Notes: generated by a model not told the origin, from the letters alone. Positions 43,834 to 52,067 are shown, numbered from the stretch's first letter. The stretch: DNA of 64,000 bases from an uncultured Lachnoanaerobaculum sp. (GCF_938015485.1 NZ_CALLVU010000035.1:4925-68924); one strand, 5' to 3'. Program-made: numbers and translations.

Positions 43834-44655
43834 TTAGTTACCGCTCTTTGTCTCGGCTATGGATATATTAGCCTCGTTCTTGGTTGTCTCACTGATACTC
43901 TCTACCGTGCTTTCTTCCTCACTTGACTCGGCACTTGAAGTTTCAGCCGCGGTACTTGTTTCGGCAGCTGCCGCAGACTCATTTGTTGAAGCGTTCTTAA
44001 CCCAGATAGAGTAAAGTGTCCCAAGCTGAATATCGCTTGTTACGGCTGTAGCAAGGTCCTTTCTCATCTGTGCATCAAGTGCAATGATATCCTCAGACTT
44101 TGAAACCTCATCTACATACTTCTTTTCGTCCTCGGTCATCTTGTCGTTTTCCACCATATAGAAAGCGTCCTTAGGATTTTCCATCACATATGCCCAAGTA
44201 AGCATAGGCGCCTTTGTATCAATATCGTGGAATTTTACATTTGAACTGATAAATACCACATATGAGTTCGGCTCATATCCCTTTGTCACATAGGTAACGG
44301 TATCATCAAACGACTCATAAACCTTGGCTTCATCGTTAAGCTTAGATTGTAAATCTGCAAGTCCGTCCTCGTCACTTCTTCCGAATACATTGTACATTCT
44401 TCTTGCATCCGCATTGACCTTTGAGTACTGATAGTTCTTTACAAGCGCCACAATGCCCGGAATCGGATCCTTTTGCATACCGTAGGTCTTATAGTCCGAT
44501 AATTTCTTTTCCTCTTCAGACATTGTAGACTCAGGTACCGTAGTTGTCTCCTCAGTGCTTTGAGTTGTTGTAGCGACATTCTTGCTGCATCCTGTAGCTA
44601 CCGCCATCATTACCGCCATCATACCCAGCCCTGTTATTATTTTTCTATTCTTCAT
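43834..44655 (-). CDS. lipoprotein of unknown function
   Basis: A 273-residue secreted protein. The signal sequence ends at a lipobox-like ATGC (Cys23), followed by a Thr/Ser/Glu linker. The folded part (about 50-225) has PGIVALVKNYQYSKVNADARRM and a beta-rich centre (VTYVTKGYEPNSYVVFISSNVKFHD), a layout seen in SCP/NTF2-like envelope lipoproteins. The last 45 residues are a Ser/Ala/Glu/Thr-rich tail without a membrane anchor. I do not recognise the family. Confidence 0.7.
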   Translation of the reverse strand: MKNRKIITGLGMMAVMMAVATGCSKNVATTTQSTEETTTVPESTMSEEEKKLSDYKTYGMQKDPIPGIVALVKNYQYSKVNADARRMYNVFGRSDEDGLADLQSKLNDEAKVYESFDDTVTYVTKGYEPNSYVVFISSNVKFHDIDTKAPMLTWAYVMENPKDAFYMVENDKMTEDEKKYVDEVSKSEDIIALDAQMRKDLATAVTSDIQLGTLYSIWVKNASTNESAAAAETSTAAETSSAESSEEESTVESISETTKNEANISIAETKSGN

Positions 44656-44866
44656 AACTTCCTCTTTATACCAATAATGCTGTTTAAACTGCTTTTATAC
44701 ACAGACTTGCCTTTGCAAAATCCATATAGACTTAAAAACATACTTTTATAATTTTATCAAATTTCTAAATAAAAATCACCTATCAATTTATTATAAAAAA
44801 TGATATAATTTTCTAATATTTGTGATACCGATGTTTATTTGCATCAGGCATCATAATATCAATGTT

Positions 44867-44939
44867 GTATCAATAGCGTATCGGATAACGCATCAGACTC
44901 CGACTCTGAAGATGGTGGGTTCGATTCCCACTTGATACA
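44867..44939 (+). tRNA. tRNA-Arg (anticodon CCG)
   Basis: A 73-base cloverleaf with acceptor GTATCAA/TTGATAC, anticodon loop CTCCGAC (CCG, reading CGG) and T-loop TTCGATT. A TATAAT box at 44804-44809 lies upstream with a poor -35. There is no terminator before birA, whose ATG is 15 bases downstream. Confidence 0.93.
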
Positions 44940-44953
44940 TTTTAAGGAGTAAT

Positions 44954-45937
44954 ATGTTAAAGGACGAAGTTTTAAAAATATTGCTTTCAAGCGGTAACCA
45001 TGTCTCGGGTCAAGATATCTCAAATAAGCTTGGGGTATCAAGAACAGCTGTATGGAAAGCCGTCACCGCACTGAAAAATGACGGCTATGATATCAAGTCG
45101 GTCAATAATAAGGGATATCTGCTTACAAGAAATAAAAGTATCCTAAACGAAGCTGAGATAGAAAACTGCATGCATCTATATAATTGCAAGGTTTTTCCTA
45201 AGGTTTTATACTTTGACAGTATAGACTCCACCAATACCTATGCCAAAAAGGCGGCGGATTCCATTCCTTCGGATTTTCTTGTGGTAGCCGATACTCAGAC
45301 CCTTGGCAGAGGCAGACTTGGCAGAAGTTGGAGTTCGCCAAGCTCTACCGGTATCTATATGAGCCTTTGTATCAGACCGAATATTTCACTTGAAAAGGCT
45401 TCCATGATCACTCTTATCATGGCAACCGCGATCTGTGATGCAATAGAGGAACTCTACCATATATCTCCTCTTATAAAGTGGCCGAACGACATTGTTATCA
45501 ATTCAAAAAAAATCTGCGGCATACTTACAGAAATGAGCTGTGATATGGACGGTATAAAATATATTATATCGGGAGTCGGAATCAATGTATATGATACCTC
45601 ATTCCCCGACGATATAAAGGATACCGCTTCTTCACTATTACTTGAAACCGGCATCAAGGCAGACAGAGCAAAAATAATTTCAAGCGCCATATATCATTTC
45701 TATGAAGACCTTGATACTTTTATGCAGACTGAGGATATGAGCGTTCTCAAATCAAAGTATGAGAGCCGTTTAGCCAATATCGGAAGAGAGGTCATGATAC
45801 TTGACCCTAAGGGAGAGTACCCTGCCACTGCACTTGGTATTGACGAGACCGGAGCCTTACTTGTAAATGCAAACGGAAAAGTAAAGAGAGTAATAAGCGG
45901 TGAAGTAAGCGTTCGAGGAATCTACGGATATACATAA
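44954..45937 (+). CDS. birA: biotin-protein ligase/biotin repressor
   Basis: A 327-residue bifunctional protein. The N-terminal winged helix (VSGQDISNKLGVSRTAVWKAV) binds operator DNA. The central ligase domain has DSTNTYAKKAA, the biotinyl-AMP loop GRGRLGRSW, KWPNDI, and GILTEM, GVGINV. A C-terminal SH3-like domain ends the protein. It attaches biotin to carboxylases and represses biotin genes. AAGGAG lies between the tRNA-Arg 3' end and the ATG. Confidence 0.96.
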   Translation: MLKDEVLKILLSSGNHVSGQDISNKLGVSRTAVWKAVTALKNDGYDIKSVNNKGYLLTRNKSILNEAEIENCMHLYNCKVFPKVLYFDSIDSTNTYAKKAADSIPSDFLVVADTQTLGRGRLGRSWSSPSSTGIYMSLCIRPNISLEKASMITLIMATAICDAIEELYHISPLIKWPNDIVINSKKICGILTEMSCDMDGIKYIISGVGINVYDTSFPDDIKDTASSLLLETGIKADRAKIISSAIYHFYEDLDTFMQTEDMSVLKSKYESRLANIGREVMILDPKGEYPATALGIDETGALLVNANGKVKRVISGEVSVRGIYGYT

Positions 45938-45964
45938 AAAATAACCCTTGTAAACTCAAGGGTT
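45934..45964 (-). terminator. terminator of tRNA-Thr
   Basis: Eight-base stem AACCCTTG/CAAGGGTT (45943-45964), then a T-run on the minus strand. It lies between the convergent ends of birA and tRNA-Thr and may act on both. Confidence 0.75.
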
Positions 45965-45972
45965 AAACTTAA

Positions 45973-46045
45973 AGCTGCTGACGGGACTCGGACCCGTGAC
46001 CTCCTCACTACCAATGAGGTGCGCTACCACCTGTGCCACAGCAGC
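45973..46045 (-). tRNA. tRNA-Thr (anticodon GGU)
   Basis: A 73-base cloverleaf with acceptor GCTGCTG/CAGCAGC, anticodon loop TTGGTAG (GGU, reading ACC) and T-loop TCCGAGT. The D-stem GCAC/GCGC has one A-C mismatch, which is tolerated in some tRNAs. Confidence 0.93.
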
Positions 46046-46054
46046 ATCTACATC

Positions 46055-46083
46055 ATATTAGCATAAAGATAAATAGCTGTCAA
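46055..46083 (-). promoter_or_regulatory. promoter of tRNA-Thr
   Basis: TTGACA (46078-46083), 17-base spacer, TAATAT (46055-46060) on the minus strand. Confidence 0.78.
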
Positions 46084-46154
46084 TATATGTACTGCAACTT
46101 CAGTCGCCTTGACTTTTATCTTAAAGATGCTACTCTTATAAAAAAGGAGGTACT

Positions 46155-46430
46155 ATGTTTAATATAACGGACGGTAGAATTTATATGAATGATGATGCGG
46201 GCAAGATGATTGCTGAGGTCACATTCCCTAACATTGATGACAATACAATAATTATAGACCACACATTTGTGGACGACAGCCTCAGAGGGCAGGGTATAGC
46301 CGCCAAGCTTATGCTTGAGGTAATAAACTATGCAAAAACTCACAATAAAAAGATAAAGGCAAGCTGTTCATATGCCGTAAAGTGGTTTGATAAGAACAAG
46401 GATGAGTATAAGGACATCTATTTAGGATAA
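46155..46430 (+). CDS. small GNAT-type acetyltransferase (YjdJ-like)
   Basis: A 91-residue single-domain protein. It matches the short Gcn5-like family (DUF-type GNAT) with TIIIDHTFVDDSLRGQGIAAKLM as the acetyl-CoA loop and CSYAVKWFDKN near the end. The function is unknown. AAGGAGG precedes the ATG. It stands alone between tRNA-Thr and the Rrf2 gene. Confidence 0.88.
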   Translation: MFNITDGRIYMNDDAGKMIAEVTFPNIDDNTIIIDHTFVDDSLRGQGIAAKLMLEVINYAKTHNKKIKASCSYAVKWFDKNKDEYKDIYLG

Positions 46431-46467
46431 TATAAAGCATATTTTTTTCATATGTTTCATTATTCAC

Positions 46468-46496
46468 TTGATTTACCTATTACCTACCTGTATAAT
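46468..46496 (+). promoter_or_regulatory. promoter of the rrf2-type gene
   Basis: TTGATT (46468-46473), 17-base spacer, TATAAT (46491-46496). It is overlapped by inverted repeats described in the next entry. Confidence 0.7.
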
Positions 46497-46521
46497 AGGA
46501 TTATAAATAAAGGTAGGTAAT
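46476..46521 (+). promoter_or_regulatory. candidate Rrf2 autoregulatory operator
   Basis: Two nested inverted repeats. CCTATTA (46476-46482) pairs with TAATAGG (46493-46499) across the -10 box. ATTACCTACCT (46479-46489) pairs with AGGTAGGTAAT (46511-46521), an 11-base perfect arm that reaches to the start codon region. Confidence 0.55.
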
Positions 46522-46524
46522 AAT

Positions 46525-46944
46525 ATGAAGATTTCAACAAAGGGACGATATTCACTGCTTGTAATGATTGACTTGACTGAGAATCAGTCGGATGATTTTA
46601 TACCGCTTCGTGATATCGCCAAGAGACAGGATATATCGGAAAAGTACCTTGAAAGCATTATAAAACTACTTGTAAAAAACAAGCTTCTTGTAGGCTTAAG
46701 AGGCAAGGGCGGCGGCTATAAACTGACCAAGAGACCAAGCGACATCACGGTAGGTGAGGTACTTAGAATTGCAGAAGAAAATATAATGATTGATGAAGAA
46801 GATACCGACAGTATGTATCGCACCAGCGAATACCGCACTATAGATATGTGGAGCAGGCTCTCAAAGATGATCAACAACTTCTTTGACAGTATATCCATTG
46901 CGGATTTGATAGTGGAAGATCCGGGAAACGACTTTATCATCTAA
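46525..46944 (+). CDS. Rrf2-family regulator without Fe-S cysteines
   Basis: A 139-residue winged-helix regulator: MKISTKGRYSLLVMIDL start, helix-turn-helix LRDIAKRQDISEKYLESIIKLL, wing VGLRGKGGGYKLTKRP, then a dimerisation helix. The three-cysteine motif that holds an Fe-S cluster in IscR and NsrR is missing (no Cys in the protein), so it is CymR-like or senses something else. The inverted repeats in its promoter point to autoregulation. No target gene is adjacent on the same strand; downstream lies a terminator. Confidence 0.9.
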   Translation: MKISTKGRYSLLVMIDLTENQSDDFIPLRDIAKRQDISEKYLESIIKLLVKNKLLVGLRGKGGGYKLTKRPSDITVGEVLRIAEENIMIDEEDTDSMYRTSEYRTIDMWSRLSKMINNFFDSISIADLIVEDPGNDFII

Positions 46945-46990
46945 AAAAAGGTTTTACCCTATACATTTGTATTCGGTAAAACCTTTTTTA
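46943..46990. terminator. bidirectional terminator between rrf2 and pepT
   Basis: A 15-base stem (A6-GGTTTTACC and its complement) with a 16-base or so loop, flanked by A- and T-runs. It serves both convergent genes. Confidence 0.85.
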
Positions 46991-46995
46991 ATATA

Positions 46996-48222
46996 TTATT
47001 TCTCTGCCGCTATCTTTGCTATCTCAACAATCACATCAATAGCCTTCTTTATAGACTCAACACTGACAAACTCAAACCTGCCGTGGAAGTTTTCACCGCC
47101 TGCAAAGATATTCGGAGTAGGCAGTCCCATAAATGATATCTTGGAACCGTCCGTTCCGCCTCTGATAGGCGCCTTGTTCACCTCTATTCCTAAGACTTCC
47201 ATAGCCTTTGTCGCAATATCCACGCTTCTTGTGTCCTTCTTTATGATGTCCGCCATATTGTGATACTCATCATGCATGGAAAGCTTCACTCTTTCTATAT
47301 CATATCTTTCATTGATATCCTCACAGACCTTCTTCACAATATACTTTTTATTCTCAAAAAGAGTCTTGTCATGGTCTCTGATAATATATGTCAGACTTGC
47401 ATTCTCCACATTTCCGTGAGCCTCTATCAAATGTATAAAGCCCTCTCTGTTCTCGGTCTTTTCAGGCACACATATAGAAGGCATTGCATTTTGTATCTCT
47501 CTTGAAATAGTGAGAGCATTTATCATCTTATTCTTTGCATCTCCCGGATGTACACTCTTACCGAGTATATCAATCTTAGCTTCCGCAGCATTGAAGCACT
47601 CAAACTGAAGCTCGCCTACCGTGCTGCCGTCCATAGTATAGGCAAAGTCACAGCCGAAATCTTTTACATCAAAGTTATCGGCACCTACACCGATTTCCTC
47701 GTCACATCCGAAAGCCACACGAATCTTACCGTGCTTTATCTGCGGATTGTTTATCAGATACTCCATGGCAGACACAATCTCACATACCCCCGCCTTATCG
47801 TCGGCACCGAGCAGTGTAGTGCCGTCAGTAGTGATAAGAGTCTGTCCTATATAATTTTTCAGATTCACAAACTCCTGCGGTGAGAGCACAAATTTTCCCT
47901 CTCCAAGCACAATATCCTTGCCGTCATAATTTTCATGAATCTGCGGTGAAATATTCTCCGCATTAAAGTCGGCGGTGTCCACATGTGCAATAAATCCTAT
48001 TACAGGAGCATTCTCCACATTGGCGGGAAGAGTCGCAGTAAGGAATGCGTTCTTTTCATTTATCTTCACATCTACAAGGCCTATCTCCTTTAACTCCTTG
48101 CTAAGATCTTTTAAGAACTCCATCTGTGAAGGTGTTGAGGGAATCACTACCCCTGCCTTTGTATCGTCAGATCTTGTATTCTTCTTAACATAACCTAAAA
48201 ATCTATCTAAAAATTTCTCCAT
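46996..48222 (-). CDS. pepT: peptidase T (tripeptide aminopeptidase)
   Basis: A 408-residue M20B zinc peptidase removing the N-terminal residue of tripeptides. Visible are FIAHVDTADF (first metal His), GADDKAGVCEI (bridging Asp), FGCDEEIGVGA (catalytic Glu), SVHPGDAKNKMINA, and the C-terminal FMGLPTPNIFAGGENFHGR. Length is normal. The ATG at 48222 is preceded by two tandem copies of the AGAAAGGAAAATAT ribosome-site segment. It is last in a five-gene operon. Confidence 0.95.
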   Translation of the reverse strand: MEKFLDRFLGYVKKNTRSDDTKAGVVIPSTPSQMEFLKDLSKELKEIGLVDVKINEKNAFLTATLPANVENAPVIGFIAHVDTADFNAENISPQIHENYDGKDIVLGEGKFVLSPQEFVNLKNYIGQTLITTDGTTLLGADDKAGVCEIVSAMEYLINNPQIKHGKIRVAFGCDEEIGVGADNFDVKDFGCDFAYTMDGSTVGELQFECFNAAEAKIDILGKSVHPGDAKNKMINALTISREIQNAMPSICVPEKTENREGFIHLIEAHGNVENASLTYIIRDHDKTLFENKKYIVKKVCEDINERYDIERVKLSMHDEYHNMADIIKKDTRSVDIATKAMEVLGIEVNKAPIRGGTDGSKISFMGLPTPNIFAGGENFHGRFEFVSVESIKKAIDVIVEIAKIAAEK

Positions 48223-48246
48223 ATTTTCCTTTCTATATTTTCCTTT

Positions 48247-49398
48247 CTATAATTTCACTTCAAATATATTCTGATCTTTGCATACGGATTCCAATATACT
48301 CTTTATATAAACTGAAGTAAAGCTCTCAGGCTGTTCTTCCCAAAGCCTTATTCCTTCTTCAAATTCATCGGCATCAAAAATCTCGCCTGCAAAATACTTC
48401 TCATTCATCTTTACAAAGGTCTTGCCCATTTTGTCAATATCAGGCTCACTTACATCCTCAAACCCGTGTGTCTTAAACAGCCTTACAAGCTGCCTTTCTC
48501 CCACACCGTCAAACTCATGTCTACTGATACTTTTAAAGCCCTCTACCGCTTCAACTTCCAAAGACTGTGTAAAATACTTAAAACTCTTACCGTCATATAA
48601 AATATTTGCAAAGTGATTCGGCGCTACAGCCAGTGAAGATGTAACTATTTCCGCCACACCCCTGTCTTCAATATGTTGGATATGCATATGACCGCTTAAG
48701 TTCAACTTTACATTGTACTTCTTATAAAGCTCTTCTATCTTTTGCGCATTCTTTATCATAAAACCTTCCGTAAACATAAAATTATGCTCCAAAAGGTTTT
48801 GATGGCTGACTCCAAGTATATGTACATCAGGCTTTGATATCTCCTTTAATACATCCTCAAGCCAAATAAGAGCCTGTTCACATAAATAATTTTGACCGTA
48901 TGAGTTTGTATCAAGCATTATAACATAGAGACTCTTAGAAAGCTTAGCCACATAGCTTGCGGAAGTCTTATCAAAGTACTCTGCATGAGAGTAGCCGCAG
49001 TTATGATAAATCTCTTGAAACTCCTTAGCAGATACGCTCTCCACCTTATAGACCTCACTGCCGCGAAATCCCATACATCTTTCATGGTTTATATCGTGAT
49101 TTCCCGGTATCAGATACACAGGCACCCCCGCACAAACTACCGTCTCAAGCTTTGCAGCCAGTTCTATATGACTTATTCTTTCACTGTTGAATGTCAAATC
49201 TCCAAGCAAAATCAGAGCATCCGGCTTTCTTTTTATAACTTCAAGCACAAACGCATCCACAATCTCTTCGATATATGTCATCACCTTGCCGTCGCCCTTA
49301 GACATCACATTGCAAAAGGCCTCTCCACCGTCATTGATACTCTTTGAAAGGTAGTGAAGATCTGTAGCCACCATAATATTCAAAGTTTCTTCACTCAT
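48247..49398 (-). CDS. metallophosphoesterase (calcineurin-like)
   Basis: A 383-residue cytoplasmic phosphoesterase. All five metal motifs are visible: VATDLHYL (DxH), LLGDLTF (GDxx), IPGNHDINH (GNHD), GVSHQN (H) and LSGHMHIQH (GHxH). The C-terminal 110 residues form a helical extra domain. Members hydrolyse cyclic nucleotides, nucleotides or phosphoproteins; the substrate cannot be chosen from sequence. It is cotranscribed with the upstream tRNA-thiolation-like gene (12-base gap). Confidence 0.85.
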   Translation of the reverse strand: MSEETLNIMVATDLHYLSKSINDGGEAFCNVMSKGDGKVMTYIEEIVDAFVLEVIKRKPDALILLGDLTFNSERISHIELAAKLETVVCAGVPVYLIPGNHDINHERCMGFRGSEVYKVESVSAKEFQEIYHNCGYSHAEYFDKTSASYVAKLSKSLYVIMLDTNSYGQNYLCEQALIWLEDVLKEISKPDVHILGVSHQNLLEHNFMFTEGFMIKNAQKIEELYKKYNVKLNLSGHMHIQHIEDRGVAEIVTSSLAVAPNHFANILYDGKSFKYFTQSLEVEAVEGFKSISRHEFDGVGERQLVRLFKTHGFEDVSEPDIDKMGKTFVKMNEKYFAGEIFDADEFEEGIRLWEEQPESFTSVYIKSILESVCKDQNIFEVKL

Positions 49399-49410
49399 AC
49401 AAAATTCCTC

Positions 49411-50559
49411 TTAATCATAGCTTTCCAAGAATGAATGCTTAATGCCTTTCTTCTTATATGCTATCACCGTATCCAGGCTGACATTCTCCACACTCCTGAA
49501 AATATTCTTCTCAATATACGGATTCTTTGCAGCCAACTCCCTTATAAGTTTCTTTACCTCGGCTCTCATAGAGCCCTTGTCTCCGGTCTCAGATATCGAG
49601 CAGTTATCTGTAAGCCTGCAGGCACATCTGATAAAATTCAGTTCATTATACTTTGCCCAATGTATTATATCGTCTTCCCTTATCAGATAGAGCGGTCTGA
49701 TAAGTTCCATTCCTTCAAAATTGGTGGAATGAAGCTTGGGCATCATTGTCTGTATCTGAGCCCCGTATAACATACCCATCACTATAGTCTCTATAACATC
49801 GTCAAAATGATGTCCCAGCGCAATCTTGTTGCAACCAAGCTCCTTAGCCTTGGCATAGAGATGTCCTCTTCTCATCCTTGCACACAGATAACATGGAGAC
49901 TTCTCATCCTCCGCCACAATATCATATATGGAAGATTCAAACACCGTTATAGGCACATCCAAAAGCTTTGCATTGTCAAGTATTGTCTGATAATTGATAT
50001 CGTCATATCCCGGATTCATCACCAAAAATACAAGCTCAAAGTTTTTCTTGCCGTGACGAAGCAACTCCTGAAAAAGTTTTGCCATAAGCATGGAGTCCTT
50101 GCCGCCCGATATACAAACCGCAATCTTGTCGCCGTCTTTTATCAGCTCATACTCATTGATTGCCGCAGTGAACTTCCTCCAAATACTCTTTCGAAATTTC
50201 TTTATTATGCTTCTTTCAATATCCTTAGCTTTATTATCTTCCTTACGGCTTTCACTCTCATTTTTTAAAAACTCGTTCAGCTTAAGCTTCATATAAGCTT
50301 CATAGCCGCCCTTCAGATTGTATACATTCTCATAGCCCAAACTCTCAAGTTCTTCACTCAGATATTCTGTCTTATTGCCTGTAGCACAGACCAGACATAT
50401 CACATCACTTTTATCAAACTCTTCAATCCTTTTTAGCAATTCATCTTCAGCTATATTGACAGAGTTCGGTATATTGCCTCTTACAAACTCATGCTCAGGT
50501 CTTATGTCAATCACTGTTACATCCGGCTTTTCAAGCAGCTTCTCTATAACAATTTCCAT
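49411..50559 (-). CDS. rhodanese-TtcA-like fusion (tRNA thiolation type)
   Basis: A 382-residue two-domain protein. Residues 1-98 are a rhodanese domain (VTVIDIRPEHEF; active-site loop starting Cys58, CATGNKT; NLKGGYEAY). Residues about 115-382 are a PP-loop ATPase of the TtcA/TtuA group with SGGKDS at 151-156, the CxxC pair Cys223/Cys226 in CYLCARMRRG, GHHFDDVIET, and a Cys cluster RCACRLTDNC. TtcA makes 2-thiocytidine in tRNA with an Fe-S cluster held by these cysteines. The fused rhodanese could pass a persulfide directly. The start overlaps the upstream stop by one base. Confidence 0.85.
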   Translation of the reverse strand: MEIVIEKLLEKPDVTVIDIRPEHEFVRGNIPNSVNIAEDELLKRIEEFDKSDVICLVCATGNKTEYLSEELESLGYENVYNLKGGYEAYMKLKLNEFLKNESESRKEDNKAKDIERSIIKKFRKSIWRKFTAAINEYELIKDGDKIAVCISGGKDSMLMAKLFQELLRHGKKNFELVFLVMNPGYDDINYQTILDNAKLLDVPITVFESSIYDIVAEDEKSPCYLCARMRRGHLYAKAKELGCNKIALGHHFDDVIETIVMGMLYGAQIQTMMPKLHSTNFEGMELIRPLYLIREDDIIHWAKYNELNFIRCACRLTDNCSISETGDKGSMRAEVKKLIRELAAKNPYIEKNIFRSVENVSLDTVIAYKKKGIKHSFLESYD

Positions 50560-50729
50560 TAAATCTGTTTCCTTACTATCAAGTAGTCGTCATTACTCCT
50601 ATAATACGGGCAGGTGGTGTATTCGCTGCTCCTCATCCTGATGTAGTCGTCCTCATCCATATCCACATCACATATATAACCTTCCTCATCTTCGTCATAT
50701 ATATAATTTATGCAAAAATCGCAAATCAT
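50559..50729 (-). CDS. small Cys-containing DUF6472-like protein
   Basis: A 56-residue protein, MICDFCINYIYDEDEEGYIC at the start, then acidic sequence, TCPYYR, and a VRKQI end. Four cysteines (CxxC, one further Cys, and CP near the end) suggest a metal or redox site. The pattern is like the DUF6472 family found in many Lachnospiraceae. Its TAA overlaps the ATG of the rhodanese-TtcA gene (TAATG), so the two are coupled. AGGTAATACT precedes its ATG. It may assist sulfur or Fe-S handling (inference). Confidence 0.78.
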   Translation of the reverse strand: MICDFCINYIYDEDEEGYICDVDMDEDDYIRMRSSEYTTCPYYRSNDDYLIVRKQI

Positions 50730-50733
50730 AGTA

Positions 50734-50946
50734 TTACCTGTTCTTTTTCACTTCTCTTTGGTAGTCCTCAGGAGCATACTCCCTAAGCCAAATCTCCTCT
50801 GCCATCTCCAAAAGCTTGCTTCCGCTAAGCACCGCCTCAAATGCCAAATACTGTGCGGCTCTCTCACTCCTTGACAGCGGCACTTTAAGAGTCGGTGGAG
50901 ACTTAAAGATTATATCATTATAATTGCTTTCCATCATCATCCTCAT
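50734..50946 (-). CDS. small conserved-looking protein of unknown function
   Basis: A 70-residue soluble protein: a Met-rich start, then LKVPLSRSERAAQYLAFEAVLSG and a charged helical end. The SRSERAAQYLAFE block looks like a folded helix pair. It is the first gene of the five-gene operon, with a promoter at 50968-50996. Several in-frame ATGs (50946, 50940, 50937, 50934) make the start uncertain. The function is unknown. Confidence 0.65.
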   Translation of the reverse strand: MRMMMESNYNDIIFKSPPTLKVPLSRSERAAQYLAFEAVLSGSKLLEMAEEIWLREYAPEDYQREVKKNR

Positions 50947-50967
50947 CGCTTTACCTGCTTAGATTCA

Positions 50968-50996
50968 AGTATAGCATATATAGTTAACGCACACAA
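50968..50996 (-). promoter_or_regulatory. promoter of the five-gene rhodanese-TtcA/pepT operon
   Basis: TTGTGT (50991-50996), 17-base spacer, TATACT (50968-50973) with a TGC extension, on the minus strand. Confidence 0.6.
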
Positions 50997-50999
50997 ATA

Positions 51000-51026
51000 T
51001 AATAAAAAGAGCCCCTCAGGGCTCTT
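51000..51026 (-). terminator. terminator of the mscL-dfx-rubredoxin operon
   Basis: Eight-base stem AAGAGCCC/GGGCTCTT (51007-51026) with a four-base loop, then TTTTTATT on the minus strand, overlapping the next operon's promoter region. Confidence 0.85.
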
Positions 51027-51043
51027 AAAAATCATTATATCAA

Positions 51044-51202
51044 TCAGCCTTCCTTAGAAAACTCATCCTTACCTACTCCGCAGAGAGGGCAAACAAAATC
51101 ATCAGGGAGATCTTCCCACTTTGTTCCCGGAGCTATTCCGTTATCAGGATCTCCTACTGTCTCATCATATTCCCATCCGCAAACATCACATACATATTTC
51201 AT
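51044..51202 (-). CDS. rubredoxin
   Basis: A 52-residue electron carrier. Iron ligands are Cys5, Cys8, Cys38 and Cys41 (YVCDVCGW and FVCPLCGVGK), with the family's WEYD and GTKWEDLPDDF. It lies three bases after the desulfoferrodoxin stop and probably supplies electrons to that superoxide reductase. Confidence 0.96.
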   Translation of the reverse strand: MKYVCDVCGWEYDETVGDPDNGIAPGTKWEDLPDDFVCPLCGVGKDEFSKEG

Positions 51203-51205
51203 AAA

Positions 51206-51577
51206 TTACACCTCTGCCTTCCATAAACCATGTAAATTGCAATACTCATAAGCTGCCGCTAATTTCTCACCATCCTGTAAAACAAACTCTGCATGCGGCT
51301 TATCCTCAGGTGTAAGTCCCTTATACTGCTTACCAAGATTTGTCTCAATCATGATAAACTGAATATAATGCTCAGGTGTCATAGGGTGATCAACACTACC
51401 TACATTAACAACAACCTTATTTCCTTCAACTGTAATTGCCGGTACGTGCTTCTCCTTAGCCGCGTCTGTTGTATTGGCCTTTAAAAGCTGCATCTCATCA
51501 CCACAGCAAGTAAGTGTACCGCCACCGTTAACTACTACTGAAACAATCTTTCCACAGTGTGCACAACGATAAAACAT
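51206..51577 (-). CDS. dfx: desulfoferrodoxin (superoxide reductase)
   Basis: A 123-residue iron enzyme that reduces superoxide to peroxide. The N-terminal desulforedoxin centre uses Cys5, Cys8, Cys24 and Cys25. The catalytic centre is predicted from His44 (EKHVP, with Lys43), His64 and His70 in HPMTPEH, and Cys113 and His116 in CNLHG. It is therefore the two-centre (class I) type. AAGGAGG precedes the ATG. It is the middle gene between mscL and rubredoxin. Confidence 0.96.
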   Translation of the reverse strand: MFYRCAHCGKIVSVVVNGGGTLTCCGDEMQLLKANTTDAAKEKHVPAITVEGNKVVVNVGSVDHPMTPEHYIQFIMIETNLGKQYKGLTPEDKPHAEFVLQDGEKLAAAYEYCNLHGLWKAEV

Positions 51578-51586
51578 ATTTCCTCC

Positions 51587-51982
51587 TTATTTCTTTGCCT
51601 TTAACAAATCTCTTATTTCCTCAAGAAGAACAACATCATCCGCTTTTTTAGGAGCCTCTACCTTCACTTCCTCTTTCTTCTTAAACTTCTCTATAAGCCT
51701 TACAAAGAGGAATATACAGAATGCGATGATGAGGAAATCAACTACATTTTGGATGAATGAGCCGTATGCTATAGCGTTCTCAGCCACATCTCCATGTGCA
51801 GGGGTGATAACGAACTTCAAATCTGTGAAGTTGATACCGCCTGTCAGAATAGATATGATAGGCATAATCAAATCATTTACCAAAGATGTCACTATCTTAC
51901 CGAAAGCCGCACCTATGATAACACCTATCGCCATGTCCAAAACATTGCCCTTAAAAGCAAACTCTTTAAAATCCTTTAACAT
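51587..51982 (-). CDS. mscL: large-conductance mechanosensitive channel
   Basis: A 131-residue membrane channel opening under hypo-osmotic stretch. The N-terminal helix and first membrane segment FKGNVLDMAIGVIIGAAFGKIV are diagnostic. The second segment is VVDFLIIAFCIFLFVRLIE, with a charged C-terminal bundle. It heads an operon with desulfoferrodoxin and rubredoxin (nine-base gap). Promoter at 52068-52096. Confidence 0.96.
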   Translation of the reverse strand: MLKDFKEFAFKGNVLDMAIGVIIGAAFGKIVTSLVNDLIMPIISILTGGINFTDLKFVITPAHGDVAENAIAYGSFIQNVVDFLIIAFCIFLFVRLIEKFKKKEEVKVEAPKKADDVVLLEEIRDLLKAKK

Positions 51983-52067
51983 TTGTCCTCCTATATTCTT
52001 CGGCCATGCATGAGCTTAATATAAATCAAATAACTAATTTAATTTTGCACAACCTCAATGTGCTACT

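Noticed and set aside
45973..46045. tRNA-Thr as a pseudogene due to an A-C mismatch in the D-stem
   Set aside because: All other stems are intact and a strong promoter and terminator flank it.
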